Counted from the first letter of the stretch, positions 7,835 through 17,717 are shown. The stretch: 64,000 bases of DNA from Afipia sp. GAS231 (GCF_900103365.1 NZ_LT629703.1:682001-746000); one strand, 5' to 3'. A program made the numbers and translations. Notes: generated from the letters alone by a model not told the origin.

Positions 7835-10516
7835 CTATTCCGCCGCCTGCTCGAGCGGGGCGGTGCGCGGCAGGATCATCTGGATCCGCGTGCCGCCGCC
7901 CGGTTCGGAATCGAGATCGAGGCGCCCGCCGAGGCGATTGGTGACGATGCTGTAGACGATGTGGAGCCCGAGCCCGGTGCCGCCCTGATCGCGTCGCGTG
8001 GTGAAGAACGGATCGAAGGCGCGGCGGCGGACGTCGAGGCTCATGCCGATGCCGTCATCGGAGAACAGGATCTCGACATTGTCCTTGCCGGACTCGCGCA
8101 CCTGGATGTCGACGGTGCCGGGCTTGCCCTCCGGAAACGCATGCGCCACCGCGTTGAGGAACAGATTGGTGAGCACCTGTCCGTAAGGGCCGGGATAGCT
8201 GTTCATCGTGAGATTGGGCTGGCAGTCGACGTTGAGCGTCAGATTGTGCTTGCGCAGGCCGGGCCGCAACGACATCACCACCTGCTCGGTGAGATCACCG
8301 AGGTCGAAGCTGCGCTGGTCGGAATAGTTCCGATCGGCGGCGACCTGCTTGAACGACTGGATCAGTTCGGCGGCGCGGTTGAGATTGGCCGTAAGCTGCG
8401 ATGACGCATCGCGGCTGGTTTCCAGAAAATCGGTCAGGCTGGAGCGCCGCAATTCGCCGCGCGCGACCTCGGCGGTGAACATCGCGGTCTTGCGCTCCAG
8501 CGCGGAGGCGACCGTCAGGCTGATGCCGACGGGATTGTTGACCTCGTGGGCGACGCCAGCCACCAGCCGGCCGAGGGCCGCGAGCTTTTCCGCCTCGATC
8601 AGCGAATTCTGCGTCTCCCGCAAATTGCGCAACGCCGCTTCGGCGGCGTCCTTGGCCTTGCTCATCTCGAATTCGACGCGCTTGCGTTCGCCGATATCGA
8701 GCGCGACGGTGACGATGTTTTCGATCTCGCCCGAGGTGTCCAGGATCGGCAGCTTGTTGACCAGCCATTGCCGCATGTTGCCGGAGGAATCCTTGTATTC
8801 CTCCTCGTAGAAGCCGAGTTCCCTGCCGCCGGCCAGCACCCGCTTGTCGTTCTCGTCGGTCTTGGCCGCCCCATAGCGCGACATCAGGTCCTGCGTGGTG
8901 CGGCCGATCGCATCCTGTGGCTCGATGCCGAAAATGCCCGCCATATAGCGGTTCATCAGCACGTATTGCAGCCGCCTGTCCTTGACGTTGATCACCGCGG
9001 GCACGGTGTCGATCACCATCTGCAGCAGACGTCGGCCTTCGGCAATCGCATCTTCGGCGCGCTTCTGGTCGGTGATGTCGCGCACCGTTCCTTCGTAGCG
9101 CACGAGCTCGCCGGCGTCGTTGCGCACGGCGCTGGCGCTGTCGGAGAGCCACAGCACCGAGCCGTCGCGCGCGCGAACCTGGTATTCGTACTCGCGGACC
9201 ATGCCGTCGCGTTGCATCAACCGCTCATATTCCGCCCGCGCTTCGGGCTGAACGTAGACTGTTTCGGCAATATCGCCGATGCCGCCGATCAGATCCTGCG
9301 GCGTGGCGTAGCCCATCATCCGTGCCAGCGCCGGGTTGGCGTTGAGCAGCGCGCCGCCCGGCGTCGTGACGTAGATTCCGTCCACCGAGGCCTCGAACAG
9401 CTTGCGATAGCTTTCCTCGGCCAGCCGCTGCTCGGCCAGCGCCCGCACCGCGGCCTCGCGCGCCGCATCGGCGTCGACCAGCGTCTGGCGGAACACTTCC
9501 GCGGCGCGGGCGATGTCGCCGATCTCGTTGTCCAGGTCGGTCGCCGGGATCGAGGTATTCTGCCCGCCGCCGGCCACCGCGCGGATCGAGGTCGCGATCG
9601 ATGCCAGCGGGCGCACGGTGCGGCGAACGACCAGAAGGGCTGCGAACAGTCCGATCAGAACGCCGGCGGTGCCGAGCACGATGCTCTGCCACTTCGCTTC
9701 CGTCAGCGTCCTGGCGAAATCGCGCGACAGAATGTGGCCGCGGCGCGCGCTGACCTCGCGCAACAGTTCGGTGACACGCTGGATCAGGCGCCCTTCCGTG
9801 CCCAGCACTTCCTTGTCGATATCGGATATCTGCCGTTCGCGGATCGATATGCCGATGATGGCCTCAGCATAGCCGTTGACAGCCATCCGCAGCTTCGGAT
9901 CCGGAATCGTCAGCGTGCGCATGGTCTGCGCCGCCGCTTCGGCGGCGGATGGATTGTGCGCCAGCAGCGCCGAGGCGATCCGGCTCTGGGTCTGCGACAG
10001 CGTCGAAGCAATCACCGGGTCCGGGCTCGCGGCGATCGCAGCGTCGAATGCGTCGCGCAACGGCGGCAGCGCCACGATCATTTCGGCCCGGCGATTGATC
10101 AGCGCGGAAATGCGCTCGATCCCGCTGCGATAGGTCGAGAGCCGCTCGGTGACGCCGTCGATCATGTCCTGCTGTTCAGGGGCAAGCTCCAGCCGGGTCT
10201 TCTTCAGGACGTCGCTGAGCGAGGTCGCGGCTTCGCCGACCTGGACCGATTGGGTGCCGGGGTCGGTGACGAAATCCCGCGCCGCGAGCCGCAATTCGTT
10301 CATGCGCCGGTCGATATCCTCGGCGAGATCGCCGACGCTCTGCAGCCGCTGCAGCTCGGCGAAGGTCGCATCGATGTGGCGGATCGCGATGACGCTGGCG
10401 GTGGAGGTGATGATGATCACCGCCAACACCAGCATGAAACTGCCGAACGTCAGTTGGCCGATCGAAAGCGAGAACGATCGCGTCGTTGGCGAATTCGGCG
10501 GCGATGCATCAGTCAT
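7835..10516 (-). CDS. Membrane-bound PAS/HAMP sensor histidine kinase
   Basis: The start at 10516 (MTDASPPNSP) gives 893 residues; the frame is open further upstream but there overlaps the divergent peroxidase gene. In order: a first membrane segment (about 22-45), a long alpha-helical periplasmic region, a second membrane segment (about 283-305), HAMP, two PAS domains each ending in a PAC motif (VRDITDQKR, ALDIGERKR), and a dimerisation helix with phospho-acceptor His in GVAHEVNNPVG. The ATPase domain has an N box (NLFLNAVAHAF), DDGIGM and GGTGLGLHIV. All kinase motifs are intact. There is no response regulator beside it, so its partner and signal are unknown. Confidence 0.9.
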   Translation of the reverse strand: MTDASPPNSPTTRSFSLSIGQLTFGSFMLVLAVIIITSTASVIAIRHIDATFAELQRLQSVGDLAEDIDRRMNELRLAARDFVTDPGTQSVQVGEAATSLSDVLKKTRLELAPEQQDMIDGVTERLSTYRSGIERISALINRRAEMIVALPPLRDAFDAAIAASPDPVIASTLSQTQSRIASALLAHNPSAAEAAAQTMRTLTIPDPKLRMAVNGYAEAIIGISIRERQISDIDKEVLGTEGRLIQRVTELLREVSARRGHILSRDFARTLTEAKWQSIVLGTAGVLIGLFAALLVVRRTVRPLASIATSIRAVAGGGQNTSIPATDLDNEIGDIARAAEVFRQTLVDADAAREAAVRALAEQRLAEESYRKLFEASVDGIYVTTPGGALLNANPALARMMGYATPQDLIGGIGDIAETVYVQPEARAEYERLMQRDGMVREYEYQVRARDGSVLWLSDSASAVRNDAGELVRYEGTVRDITDQKRAEDAIAEGRRLLQMVIDTVPAVINVKDRRLQYVLMNRYMAGIFGIEPQDAIGRTTQDLMSRYGAAKTDENDKRVLAGGRELGFYEEEYKDSSGNMRQWLVNKLPILDTSGEIENIVTVALDIGERKRVEFEMSKAKDAAEAALRNLRETQNSLIEAEKLAALGRLVAGVAHEVNNPVGISLTVASALERKTAMFTAEVARGELRRSSLTDFLETSRDASSQLTANLNRAAELIQSFKQVAADRNYSDQRSFDLGDLTEQVVMSLRPGLRKHNLTLNVDCQPNLTMNSYPGPYGQVLTNLFLNAVAHAFPEGKPGTVDIQVRESGKDNVEILFSDDGIGMSLDVRRRAFDPFFTTRRDQGGTGLGLHIVYSIVTNRLGGRLDLDSEPGGGTRIQMILPRTAPLEQAAE

Positions 10517-10576
10517 GTTGTTGAGGCCGGGCTCCAATCGGTCGTAATATACGATGTATTTCGGGCCTTGGGGAAC

Positions 10577-11650
10577 ATGCTGAAAACGATAGGGAAACGG
10601 GCCAATTTCGTCCGGCGGTGCGAATCGGGAATAGCGCTGGGCACTATCCTGGGCGTTGTGCTGTCGGTGCTGGTTGCTCCAATCCGGGATTTGCGCGCGG
10701 CGGAGGGCGACCGTGCGGTTCGAATGGCGAAATTTGCCCGGCCGCTGGCCGTGCCGTTCCCCCCGGAAAATCCCTATTCGCCGGACAAGGCCGAACTCGG
10801 GCGAAAGCTGTTTTTCGATCCCCTGATGTCGGCTTCCGGGACGATTTCCTGCGCGACCTGCCATCACCCGCGACTGGCCTGGGGCGATGGCCTGCCCCGT
10901 GCCATCGGCGAAGCCCGCACCCCGCTGCCATTCCGCTCGCCGACCATGCTGGGCGCCGCCTGGATGGAGGCGTTTGGCTGGGACGGCAAGTTTCCGACGC
11001 TGGAAAGCGTCGCTTTCACGCCGCTTTCCGCCGCCGCCAATATGGGCCGCAACGAGCAGGAACTGCTGCGGGACATCGCGAAAAATGCGGCCTATCGCGC
11101 CGATTTCGACCGGGTATTTCCCGGCGAAGGGGTATCGCGCGCGACTGTCGAGCGGGCGCTGGCGACGTATGAGCGGACCATCGTGCCGGCGCCGGCGCCG
11201 TTCGATCGCTGGATTGCCGGCGACGAGGCAGCGATTCCGGACGCCGCCAAACGCGGCTTCGACCTGTTCACGGGGCGGGCGAAATGCAGCGAATGCCACG
11301 CCACCTGGCGCTTCACCGACGATTCCTTCCATGACATCGGCACCGGCGGCGACAACGATCTCGGCCGCGGACGGCTGTTTCCGAAGTCGCAGGCGCTGCA
11401 GCACGCCTTCAAGGTGCCGAGCTTGCGCGACGTCGCCCGGCGGGCGCCCTACATGCACGACGGCTCGCTGCCGACGCTGGAAGCCGTGATCGCACTGTAT
11501 GACCGCGGCGGGTTGGCGCGGCCGAGCCGCAGCGAACACATTCAGCCGCTGGAGCTTAACGATCAGGAACGCGGCGACCTGATCGCCTTCCTGCAGACCC
11601 TGACCGGCGACGCGGCGCGAGCCTCCTCCCCGATTATTCCAGCTCGCTGA
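10577..11650 (+). CDS. Diheme cytochrome c peroxidase / MauG family protein
   Basis: The start at 10577 (GGGGA upstream) gives 357 residues with an N-terminal hydrophobic export signal. Two c-type heme sites are visible, CATCH near residue 95 and CSECH near residue 240, as in bacterial diheme peroxidases and MauG. RKLFFDPLMSASGTISC and VPSLRDVARRAPYMHDGS are further family hallmarks. It should act in the periplasm, reducing peroxide or oxidising a protein partner. The convergent cupredoxin gene overlaps its last 17 bases and could supply electrons, though that is inference. Confidence 0.85.
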   Translation: MLKTIGKRANFVRRCESGIALGTILGVVLSVLVAPIRDLRAAEGDRAVRMAKFARPLAVPFPPENPYSPDKAELGRKLFFDPLMSASGTISCATCHHPRLAWGDGLPRAIGEARTPLPFRSPTMLGAAWMEAFGWDGKFPTLESVAFTPLSAAANMGRNEQELLRDIAKNAAYRADFDRVFPGEGVSRATVERALATYERTIVPAPAPFDRWIAGDEAAIPDAAKRGFDLFTGRAKCSECHATWRFTDDSFHDIGTGGDNDLGRGRLFPKSQALQHAFKVPSLRDVARRAPYMHDGSLPTLEAVIALYDRGGLARPSRSEHIQPLELNDQERGDLIAFLQTLTGDAARASSPIIPAR

Positions 11651-11954
11651 CCTCGACGGTCAGCTTCATCTGGGGGTGGATCGCGCAGCGGATGGCGTAG
11701 ATCCCGGGCCGGATGAAAACGATGTCGCGGCTCTCGCCGGGCGGGATGTCGCCGGTATCGGCCGAGAATTGCGCTGTATCGACAAAGGCGTGGTGGACGA
11801 ACTTCTCGTCATTGGTGAAGTGAACGACGCTGCCCTTGCCGACGACAATCCGCGCCGGGGCGAACAGCCGGTCGGCCTGGCGCACCTCGAACTCGGCGCC
11901 CAATGCAGCGCCGGCCGCAAGACCGAGGGCAATAACCAGAGGCAATCGACGCAT
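11634..11954 (-). CDS. Exported cupredoxin (plastocyanin-like) protein
   Basis: The start at 11954 gives a 106-residue product with signal peptide MRRLPLVIALGLAAGAALG. The mature domain has VHFTNDEKFVHHAF, then YAIRCAIHPQMKLTV. The His, the Cys-x2-His and the nearby Met match the type-1 copper ligands of plastocyanin/azurin-like proteins. It is predicted to be a periplasmic electron carrier. Its 3' end overlaps the oppositely oriented diheme peroxidase gene, so the two are neighbours but not an operon. Confidence 0.8.
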   Translation of the reverse strand: MRRLPLVIALGLAAGAALGAEFEVRQADRLFAPARIVVGKGSVVHFTNDEKFVHHAFVDTAQFSADTGDIPPGESRDIVFIRPGIYAIRCAIHPQMKLTVEVSELE

Positions 11955-12090
11955 CGCCAATTTCTTCAACGAAATGGGTGGATTCGGCAACCGGCGAAAC
12001 CGCCGGCTGGCCGTCCATACCAGCATTGGGGCCGGATTGCTCAGGCAAAATGCAGGGATTGAACCGGAGGCGCCAACCAAGCCGGACGGC

Positions 12091-13068
12091 TCAATCGGCG
12101 GTGATGCCGGCCTCCTTGACCACCTTGGCCCACAGCGCAATGTCGGCCTTGATGATATCGGCGAAGGCCTGCCGCGGCGCGCTTTTGGCCTCGCAGCCGG
12201 CGACATCCAGTCGCTGCTGCACATCTGCGGCAGCCAGCGCGGCCTCCAGTGTCTTGCTGATGCGATCCACGATCGACTCCGGCGTGCCCTTCGGCACCAC
12301 GACGCCGAACCATGGCGTCACCTGCGCCTCGGGAAAGCCCTGCTCGGCCATCGTCGGTGCGTCAGGGAAATATTTCGTACGACTGTCATTGATGGTCGCA
12401 ATCACCCGGATGGCGCCGGTCTGCACTTGCGACAGTGCCTGGTTGACCGAGAAGAAGCTGGAGGTAATCAGGCCGCTGGCAATATCAGGCACCATCTGCG
12501 GATAGCCGCGATAGCCGATCCCGCTGACGTCGATCCCGGCGAGCCGCTTGAACAGTTCGAAGCCGAGATGCCCGGTCGATCCCTTGCCGGGATGGCTATA
12601 GTTCAGCATCCCCGGCTTTTCCTTGGCCAACGCCACATATTCCGCGACGTTCTTCACCGGCAGACTGGTGGGGACGATAAACACGTTGGGTGCCCGACAC
12701 ACCTGTCCGACCGGAATGAAATCGCGGATCGGGTCCCAGCGCAGCGAGGTGCTCAAGGCCGGGCTCGAGGTGAAGTACGCCGTCACTAGCAGCCACGTGT
12801 AGCCATCGGGCGCGGAGCGCGCGACTTCCTCGGCTGCGATCGAGCCGTTGGCGCCGGATTTGGATTCGACGACAATGGTGCCCTTCCACTGCTCCTGCAT
12901 GTTTTGCGCAATGATACGCGCGAACACATCCGCGACGCTGCCCGGCGAATAGGGAATGACGATGCGGATCGGCCGGGTCGGGAAACTCTGCTGCGCGTAG
13001 CCTACGCCTGACAGGGCAAACAATCCGAGCAACGCGGCCGCCGCGGCGCCGATACGTTGAAATCTCAT
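12091..13068 (-). CDS. Bug-family (TctC-like) periplasmic substrate-binding protein
   Basis: The start at 13068 gives 325 residues with signal peptide MRFQRIGAAAAALLGLFALS. The mature protein opens with QQSFPTRPIRIVIPYSPGS and contains VVESKSGANGSIAAEEVARS, both typical of Bug/TctC receptors for tripartite tricarboxylate transporters. The fold binds a small carboxylate. No TctA or TctB membrane genes lie nearby, as is usual for these numerous orphan receptors. It is divergent from the acyl-CoA synthetase gene, so the ligand might be a carboxylate that enzyme activates, which is a guess. Confidence 0.85.
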   Translation of the reverse strand: MRFQRIGAAAAALLGLFALSGVGYAQQSFPTRPIRIVIPYSPGSVADVFARIIAQNMQEQWKGTIVVESKSGANGSIAAEEVARSAPDGYTWLLVTAYFTSSPALSTSLRWDPIRDFIPVGQVCRAPNVFIVPTSLPVKNVAEYVALAKEKPGMLNYSHPGKGSTGHLGFELFKRLAGIDVSGIGYRGYPQMVPDIASGLITSSFFSVNQALSQVQTGAIRVIATINDSRTKYFPDAPTMAEQGFPEAQVTPWFGVVVPKGTPESIVDRISKTLEAALAAADVQQRLDVAGCEAKSAPRQAFADIIKADIALWAKVVKEAGITAD

Positions 13069-13282
13069 CGCAAGTGCCCTGCTTATCTCTTTTGCGGCGC
13101 GAAATACGCGCCCGGATTTGCAGGGAGGATGCCGGTAATCGGTCCGCACAGCAAGGCGGCGGCTTTTTCGTCACGCGAAACGACCAGGACACGGCACGCG
13201 CGCTTGCGAGGCACGGCTGCGCCGGTATGATCCCGGACCAAGAGGTGCCCAGAGCGCCCGCTGACATCAGGGAGAAGGTTTG

Positions 13283-14848
13283 ATGAACGTGACCCAAGGC
13301 CTGCGCCGGGTTTTGCAGACGAGCCCCACCGGCATTGCAACCGTCGATGGCGAGCGCCGCCGCACCTGGCGCGAGATCGGCGATCGCGTTGCAAGGCTTG
13401 CCGGCGGGCTGCAACAGCTCGGCATCCAGCGCGGCGATCGTGTCGCCGTGCTGATGCTGAATTCCGACCGTTATCTCGAACTTTATCTTGGCATCGCCTG
13501 GGCCGGCGCCGTGATCGTTCCGACCAATATCCGCTGGAGCCGCGCCGAGATCGAGGACTCCCTGCACGACTGCCGGGCCTCGACGCTGGTGGTGGACAAG
13601 GCGTTCGCGGAAATGGGCGACGAACTGGCCAGGGCGGTTGCGCTGAAACTGGTCTATGCCGACGACGATGCCGGCCCTGCCGGCGCGTTGGACTACGAAC
13701 AACTGATCGCCGCGAGCCAGCCGGTCGCCGACGCCATGGCCTCGCGCGAGGAACTCGCGGGCATCTTCTACACCGGCGGCACCACCGGGCGCTCCAAGGG
13801 CGTGATGCTGAGTCACGCCAACATCGTCAGCAATGCCCTGCACGTGCTGAGCGAAGGCCTGCTGCCGGAGGGTTCGATCTATCTCAACGCCGCGCCGATG
13901 TTCCATCTCGCCAATGGCTGCGGCATGTTCGCTTCCCTGATCGGGGGCGGCTCCAACGTGGTGGTCCGGATGTTCAATCCGGAACTGGTGATGAAGACGA
14001 TCGAGAAGGAAAAGGTCACGGTGACGCTGATCGTGCCGACCATGATCCAGATGCTGACCGATCATCCGCTGTTCAGGACCGCGGATCTGACGTCGCTGAA
14101 GCGGATCCTGTACGGCGCCTCCCCGATCAACGAGGCGCTGTTGAACCGGGCGATGGCGGGATTGCCCGGCACCGCCTTCCATCAGCTCTACGGCATGACC
14201 GAATTGTCGCCGCTGGCGACGCATCTGCCATGGGACCAGCACACCGGCGAAGCCGCGACCAGGAAAAATCGCCAGCGCGCCTGCGGACGTGCCGCTGTTG
14301 GTTGCGAGGTCCGGATCGTCGATGCTGACCACAAGCCGGTCGGAACAGGCGTGGTCGGCGAAGTCGCCGTGCGCGGCCAGAACGTCATGATGGGCTATTG
14401 GGAGCGGCCGGAGGAAACCGCGAAAGCCATCATCGACGGCTGGATGCACACCGGCGACGGCGGCTACATGGACGAGGAAGGCTACGTCTATCTGGTCGAC
14501 CGCGTCAAAGACATGATCATCTCCGGCGGCGAGAACGTCTATTCGATGGAAGTCGAGAACACCATTGCGCAGCATCCTGCGGTATCGCAATGCGCCGTGA
14601 TCGGCATCCCCAGCGAGCAATGGGGCGAAACCGTTCATGCCTTCGTGATTCCGAAGGAAGGCGCACAGGTCAATGCCGCCGAGATCGTCGCCTTCTGCAA
14701 GGATCGGATCGCGCATTACAAATGCCCGCGCAGCATCGATATCAGGACCGAACCGTTTCCGCTGTCAGGCGCCGGCAAGGTGCTGAAGCGCGAATTGCGG
14801 CGACTGCATGCCGAGGACAGCACGCCGGCGACGGCAAAGGCCGGCTAG
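13283..14848 (+). CDS. Acyl-CoA synthetase (AMP-forming)
   Basis: The ATG at 13283 follows GGGAGAAGG and gives 521 residues. The adenylate-forming signature YTGGTTGRSKGVMLSH is intact near residue 160. Further motifs are LYGMTELSP, HTGDGGYMDEEGYVYLVDR and the C-terminal hinge with KDMIISGGENVYS. The C-terminal lysine needed for adenylation is probably that of GAGKVLKREL. The enzyme should couple a fatty or aromatic carboxylate to CoA through an acyl-AMP. The next gene converges with only 6 bp between stops. Confidence 0.88.
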   Translation: MNVTQGLRRVLQTSPTGIATVDGERRRTWREIGDRVARLAGGLQQLGIQRGDRVAVLMLNSDRYLELYLGIAWAGAVIVPTNIRWSRAEIEDSLHDCRASTLVVDKAFAEMGDELARAVALKLVYADDDAGPAGALDYEQLIAASQPVADAMASREELAGIFYTGGTTGRSKGVMLSHANIVSNALHVLSEGLLPEGSIYLNAAPMFHLANGCGMFASLIGGGSNVVVRMFNPELVMKTIEKEKVTVTLIVPTMIQMLTDHPLFRTADLTSLKRILYGASPINEALLNRAMAGLPGTAFHQLYGMTELSPLATHLPWDQHTGEAATRKNRQRACGRAAVGCEVRIVDADHKPVGTGVVGEVAVRGQNVMMGYWERPEETAKAIIDGWMHTGDGGYMDEEGYVYLVDRVKDMIISGGENVYSMEVENTIAQHPAVSQCAVIGIPSEQWGETVHAFVIPKEGAQVNAAEIVAFCKDRIAHYKCPRSIDIRTEPFPLSGAGKVLKRELRRLHAEDSTPATAKAG

Positions 14849-14854
14849 TTCGCA

Positions 14855-15772
14855 TCAGGGCGCAACGCGCGTCGGTACCTTTCGTGCCGGGATCGTCATC
14901 GCGGCGACGCCGATGACGACGCAGGCAAGCCCAATCCATGCGGTCGTGCTCGGCCGCTCGCCGAGGAACACGACGCCGAGCCCGACGCCGATCGGCACCC
15001 GCAGATAGGCCTGCGCCGTGGTGCCGACCGAGCCCAGCGTCTGAATCAGGCGGAAATAGATCGCGAAGGCGAACGCGGTCGAGAATACCGCCAGGCCGAG
15101 CAACGCCAGCAGCGAATTCGCCGATGGCGCCAGCGTCCACGGCTGCTCGACCGCAAGACTCAGCGGGATCAGGATCGCCGCGCCACAAATGAGCGAACCT
15201 GCGGCCGGCGCCATCGGATCGAGATCCCTAAACCCCCGGCTGAAGATCGCAGCCCCCGCGTAACAGACCGCGGCCGCTAGCGTCACGAGCTGCGCCGTGA
15301 GTTGCTCGCCCAATCCGGACAGCGCCTGATGGCCGACGATCAGGCAGATGCCGATCATCCCGGCAACGACGCCGATCATTTTTCGCGATGTCACGGCTTC
15401 GTGGCGCGTGATCAGCGTCAGGACAAACGTGAAGATCGGCGCCGTCGAATTGAGGATGGTGGCGAGCCCCGCATCCAGCGTGCGCTCGCCCCAGGCGACC
15501 ATGGTCCAGGGGATGACGCTGTTCATGCCGGCCTGAAACAGGAATCGTCGCCAGGTCGCGGCATCGGTCGGAATCGTCACGCCACGCGCGCGCATGATAA
15601 CGAGCAGCAGCAGGCCGGCAATCGCGGTGCGCCCTGCAATCAGGGTAATCGGCGGGATGGTGGCGACCCCGATCCGGATGAAGGTATAGGACGCGCCCCA
15701 TAGCGTCGCGAGTGCCACCAGCAGGGTGAGTTCTGTCGCGAGGTTGGGAGTTTGTGGCTTGGTCTCTGTCAT
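14855..15772 (-). CDS. DMT/EamA-family transporter
   Basis: A 305-residue protein starting at 15772 with about ten hydrophobic segments arranged as two EamA repeats of five. The first repeat opens with LATLWGASYTFIRIG and FRxGxRF-type TLIAGRTAIAGLLLL; the second with LAAAVCYAGAAIFSRGF. RHEAVTSRKMIGVVAGMIG separates them. Members export amino acids or other metabolites at the inner membrane; the substrate here is unknown. It faces the acyl-CoA synthetase gene and has a REP-like element upstream. Confidence 0.85.
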   Translation of the reverse strand: MTETKPQTPNLATELTLLVALATLWGASYTFIRIGVATIPPITLIAGRTAIAGLLLLVIMRARGVTIPTDAATWRRFLFQAGMNSVIPWTMVAWGERTLDAGLATILNSTAPIFTFVLTLITRHEAVTSRKMIGVVAGMIGICLIVGHQALSGLGEQLTAQLVTLAAAVCYAGAAIFSRGFRDLDPMAPAAGSLICGAAILIPLSLAVEQPWTLAPSANSLLALLGLAVFSTAFAFAIYFRLIQTLGSVGTTAQAYLRVPIGVGLGVVFLGERPSTTAWIGLACVVIGVAAMTIPARKVPTRVAP

Positions 15773-15830
15773 GCCTTGGAATTTACACGACGAGAGTACC
15801 AAAATACTTCGCCGCGTGTCGAAGTGTATT

Positions 15831-15919
15831 CGTCATGGCCGGGCTTGTCCCGGCCATCCACGTCTTTCTTCTTCACCGCCGCTAAGACGTGGATGCCCGG
15901 GTCAAGCCCGGGCATGACG
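15831..15919. repeat. REP-like palindromic element
   Basis: Starts CGTCATGGCCGGGCTTGT and ends CAAGCCCGGGCATGACG, giving long inverted ends; the centre has CACGTCTT and AAGACGTG inverted. It is an 89-bp intergenic hairpin of a Bradyrhizobium-type family, between the transporter start and the NUDIX stop. It may also terminate the upstream operon. Confidence 0.75.
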
Positions 15920-15938
15920 GTGGATAGACTGCGAGCGC

Positions 15939-16739
15939 CTACCCCTGCGCGCCGACCTCGAACACGTCGCCGTCGTAGCCGGCCTCGAGCGGAATCCGAA
16001 GCTGGCGGCCGCCGTCGTTCCTGGTCATGACCGGCATCACGGTGACCACCGATTTGCCCCTGGAATCATCCAGCGCGGCCTTCACGTTTCCCTGCTTGCC
16101 GAGCTTGATCAGGTTGCGCGTGGTCGGGAACGGCAGCTTGAAGCGGCCGCTCTCGCCGCCTTCCAGCGCCTCGCGCGGCGAGACCCAGATCGAGTCGGTG
16201 GATTCCTTGCCGTCATGGGCGCCGACCTGTTCGGGCGGTGCGGCGGCGAGGAAGAACCAGGTGTCGAAACGCTTCGGCATGCCTTCCGGCGTGATCCAGT
16301 GCGCATAGGGCACGAGTTCGTCGAGCGCCAGCACCATGCCGTTATCATCAAGCACTTTCAGGAAGGTGATCTTGCCGTCGCACAAATCAGCCCGGTGCGC
16401 GGCTTCGATCGCGCTGGCCGTTTTGGCGTCGACCAGCGCCTTCGATCCCTTCGGCCGCGCCAGCAGGATGCCACTTTCCTCAAAGGTTTCGCGGATCGCG
16501 GCGATGCGGAAACTTAAGCTCGCCTCGTCGAGCCCCTCGCCGCCTGAATAAAGCTGCGGGTTGGCGATGATTTCCTTGTCGCCTTTGTCGACGCTGCCGC
16601 CGGGAAACACCAGCGCGCCGGAATTGAAATCGATCTCGTAATGGCGAACCATCATGAAGACTTCGACCTCTTTTTTTGCCGCCGCATCGCGCAGCAGCAG
16701 GATGGTCGACGCGGGACGCGGGGGGACGATCTCGGCCAT
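15939..16739 (-). CDS. NUDIX hydrolase (NUDT19-like)
   Basis: A 266-residue protein. The Nudix box is readable in a divergent form: GEGLDEASLSFRIAAIRE, then the helix RETFEESGILL with the conserved RE..EE.G residues. ALVFPGGSVDKGD precedes it. Long Nudix proteins of this kind (NUDT19/RP2p-like) often cleave CoA or acyl-CoA, which fits the CoA-thioester genes upstream in the same transcription unit. It starts only 4 bp after the DapA-like gene. The CoA activity is inferred from family and context. Confidence 0.85.
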   Translation of the reverse strand: MAEIVPPRPASTILLLRDAAAKKEVEVFMMVRHYEIDFNSGALVFPGGSVDKGDKEIIANPQLYSGGEGLDEASLSFRIAAIRETFEESGILLARPKGSKALVDAKTASAIEAAHRADLCDGKITFLKVLDDNGMVLALDELVPYAHWITPEGMPKRFDTWFFLAAAPPEQVGAHDGKESTDSIWVSPREALEGGESGRFKLPFPTTRNLIKLGKQGNVKAALDDSRGKSVVTVMPVMTRNDGGRQLRIPLEAGYDGDVFEVGAQG

Positions 16740-16743
16740 CGAA

Positions 16744-17700
16744 CTAGCCCGCCGCGCTGGATTGCGGTTGCAGATTGGCGCGGCGATCGACGCGCGCCAC
16801 CCGCGACAGCAGGTAATCGACTTCGGCTTTCGCCGTTGCGGAGATGGTCGCGCCCGGCTTGCGCTGGGCGCTGGAGGCGATCACGCCGCGCTTCTGCAGC
16901 ACGTATTTGCGTACCGCGAGCCCCGCGCCGGGCTGCTGTTCATAACGGATCAGCGGCAGATGCGCATCGAACAGGTCGTGCGCGGCATCGCGCTTGCCGG
17001 CCTTCGAGAGCTTGACGATATCGATCAAGAGTTCCGGGAAAGCATAGCCGGTCATGGCGCCGTCGGCACCGCGCTCCATTTCGAAATCCAGGAACAGTCC
17101 GCCATTGCCGACGAGTATAGACATCGGCTTCAGCGAACCGTCCTTCTGGTAACCGCGCAGCGTGGAGATCTTTTCCAGGCCCGGCCAGTCCTCGTGCTTG
17201 AGCATCACGCAGGACGGCGAGTCCATCACGATCTTGCGGATCACCGCCGGCGTGAACACCACGGTCAGGGTCAGCGGATAATCCTGCAGCACCCAGGGAA
17301 TGTCGTCGCCGATGGCTTCCTGGGCCTGCTTGAAATAGCCCGTGATTTGATCGTCGGTACGCAGATGCGGCGGCGGCGCGATCATCACGCCGGCAGCACC
17401 CGCGTCCATTGACGCCTTCGCCAGCGAGCGCATGGTGGCAAATCCGGGCGCCGAGACGCCGACGATGATCTGCATGTTCTTGGCGCGTTTGACGAAGCGC
17501 ACCGCCACCTGCTCGGCTTCATCAGCGTCGAGCTTCGGCGCCTCGCCGAGAATGCCGAGCACGGTGACGCCATCGCAGCCGACTTCGGCGTAGAAGTCGG
17601 TCAACCGGTCGATCGATTTCTCATCGATGCGGCCGTCGTCGTGGAATGGCGTCGGCGCGATTGCGAAGGTGCCTGCGGCCTGGGCGGTGAGCTTGGTCAT
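16744..17700 (-). CDS. DapA/NAL superfamily aldolase or lyase
   Basis: The start at 17700 (MTKLTAQAAGTFAIAPTPF) gives 318 residues. The TIM-barrel features are clear: GVTVLGILGEAPKLDADE near the N terminus (GTTGE position altered to GILGE), VLQDYPLTL for the catalytic Tyr, and the Schiff-base lysine in VMLKHEDWPG. DapA itself is normally GTTGE, so this is a paralogue acting on another 2-oxo acid. The C-terminal tail is longer than usual. Context suggests a lyase step in breaking down a CoA-linked or derived intermediate. Confidence 0.75.
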   Translation of the reverse strand: MTKLTAQAAGTFAIAPTPFHDDGRIDEKSIDRLTDFYAEVGCDGVTVLGILGEAPKLDADEAEQVAVRFVKRAKNMQIIVGVSAPGFATMRSLAKASMDAGAAGVMIAPPPHLRTDDQITGYFKQAQEAIGDDIPWVLQDYPLTLTVVFTPAVIRKIVMDSPSCVMLKHEDWPGLEKISTLRGYQKDGSLKPMSILVGNGGLFLDFEMERGADGAMTGYAFPELLIDIVKLSKAGKRDAAHDLFDAHLPLIRYEQQPGAGLAVRKYVLQKRGVIASSAQRKPGATISATAKAEVDYLLSRVARVDRRANLQPQSSAAG

Positions 17701-17717
17701 GCGGATCCTCGTGTTTT

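Noticed and set aside
8546..10576. Long plus-strand frame opposite the histidine kinase
   Set aside because: It is the antisense shadow of a high-GC gene; only the part from 10577, with heme motifs, is real.
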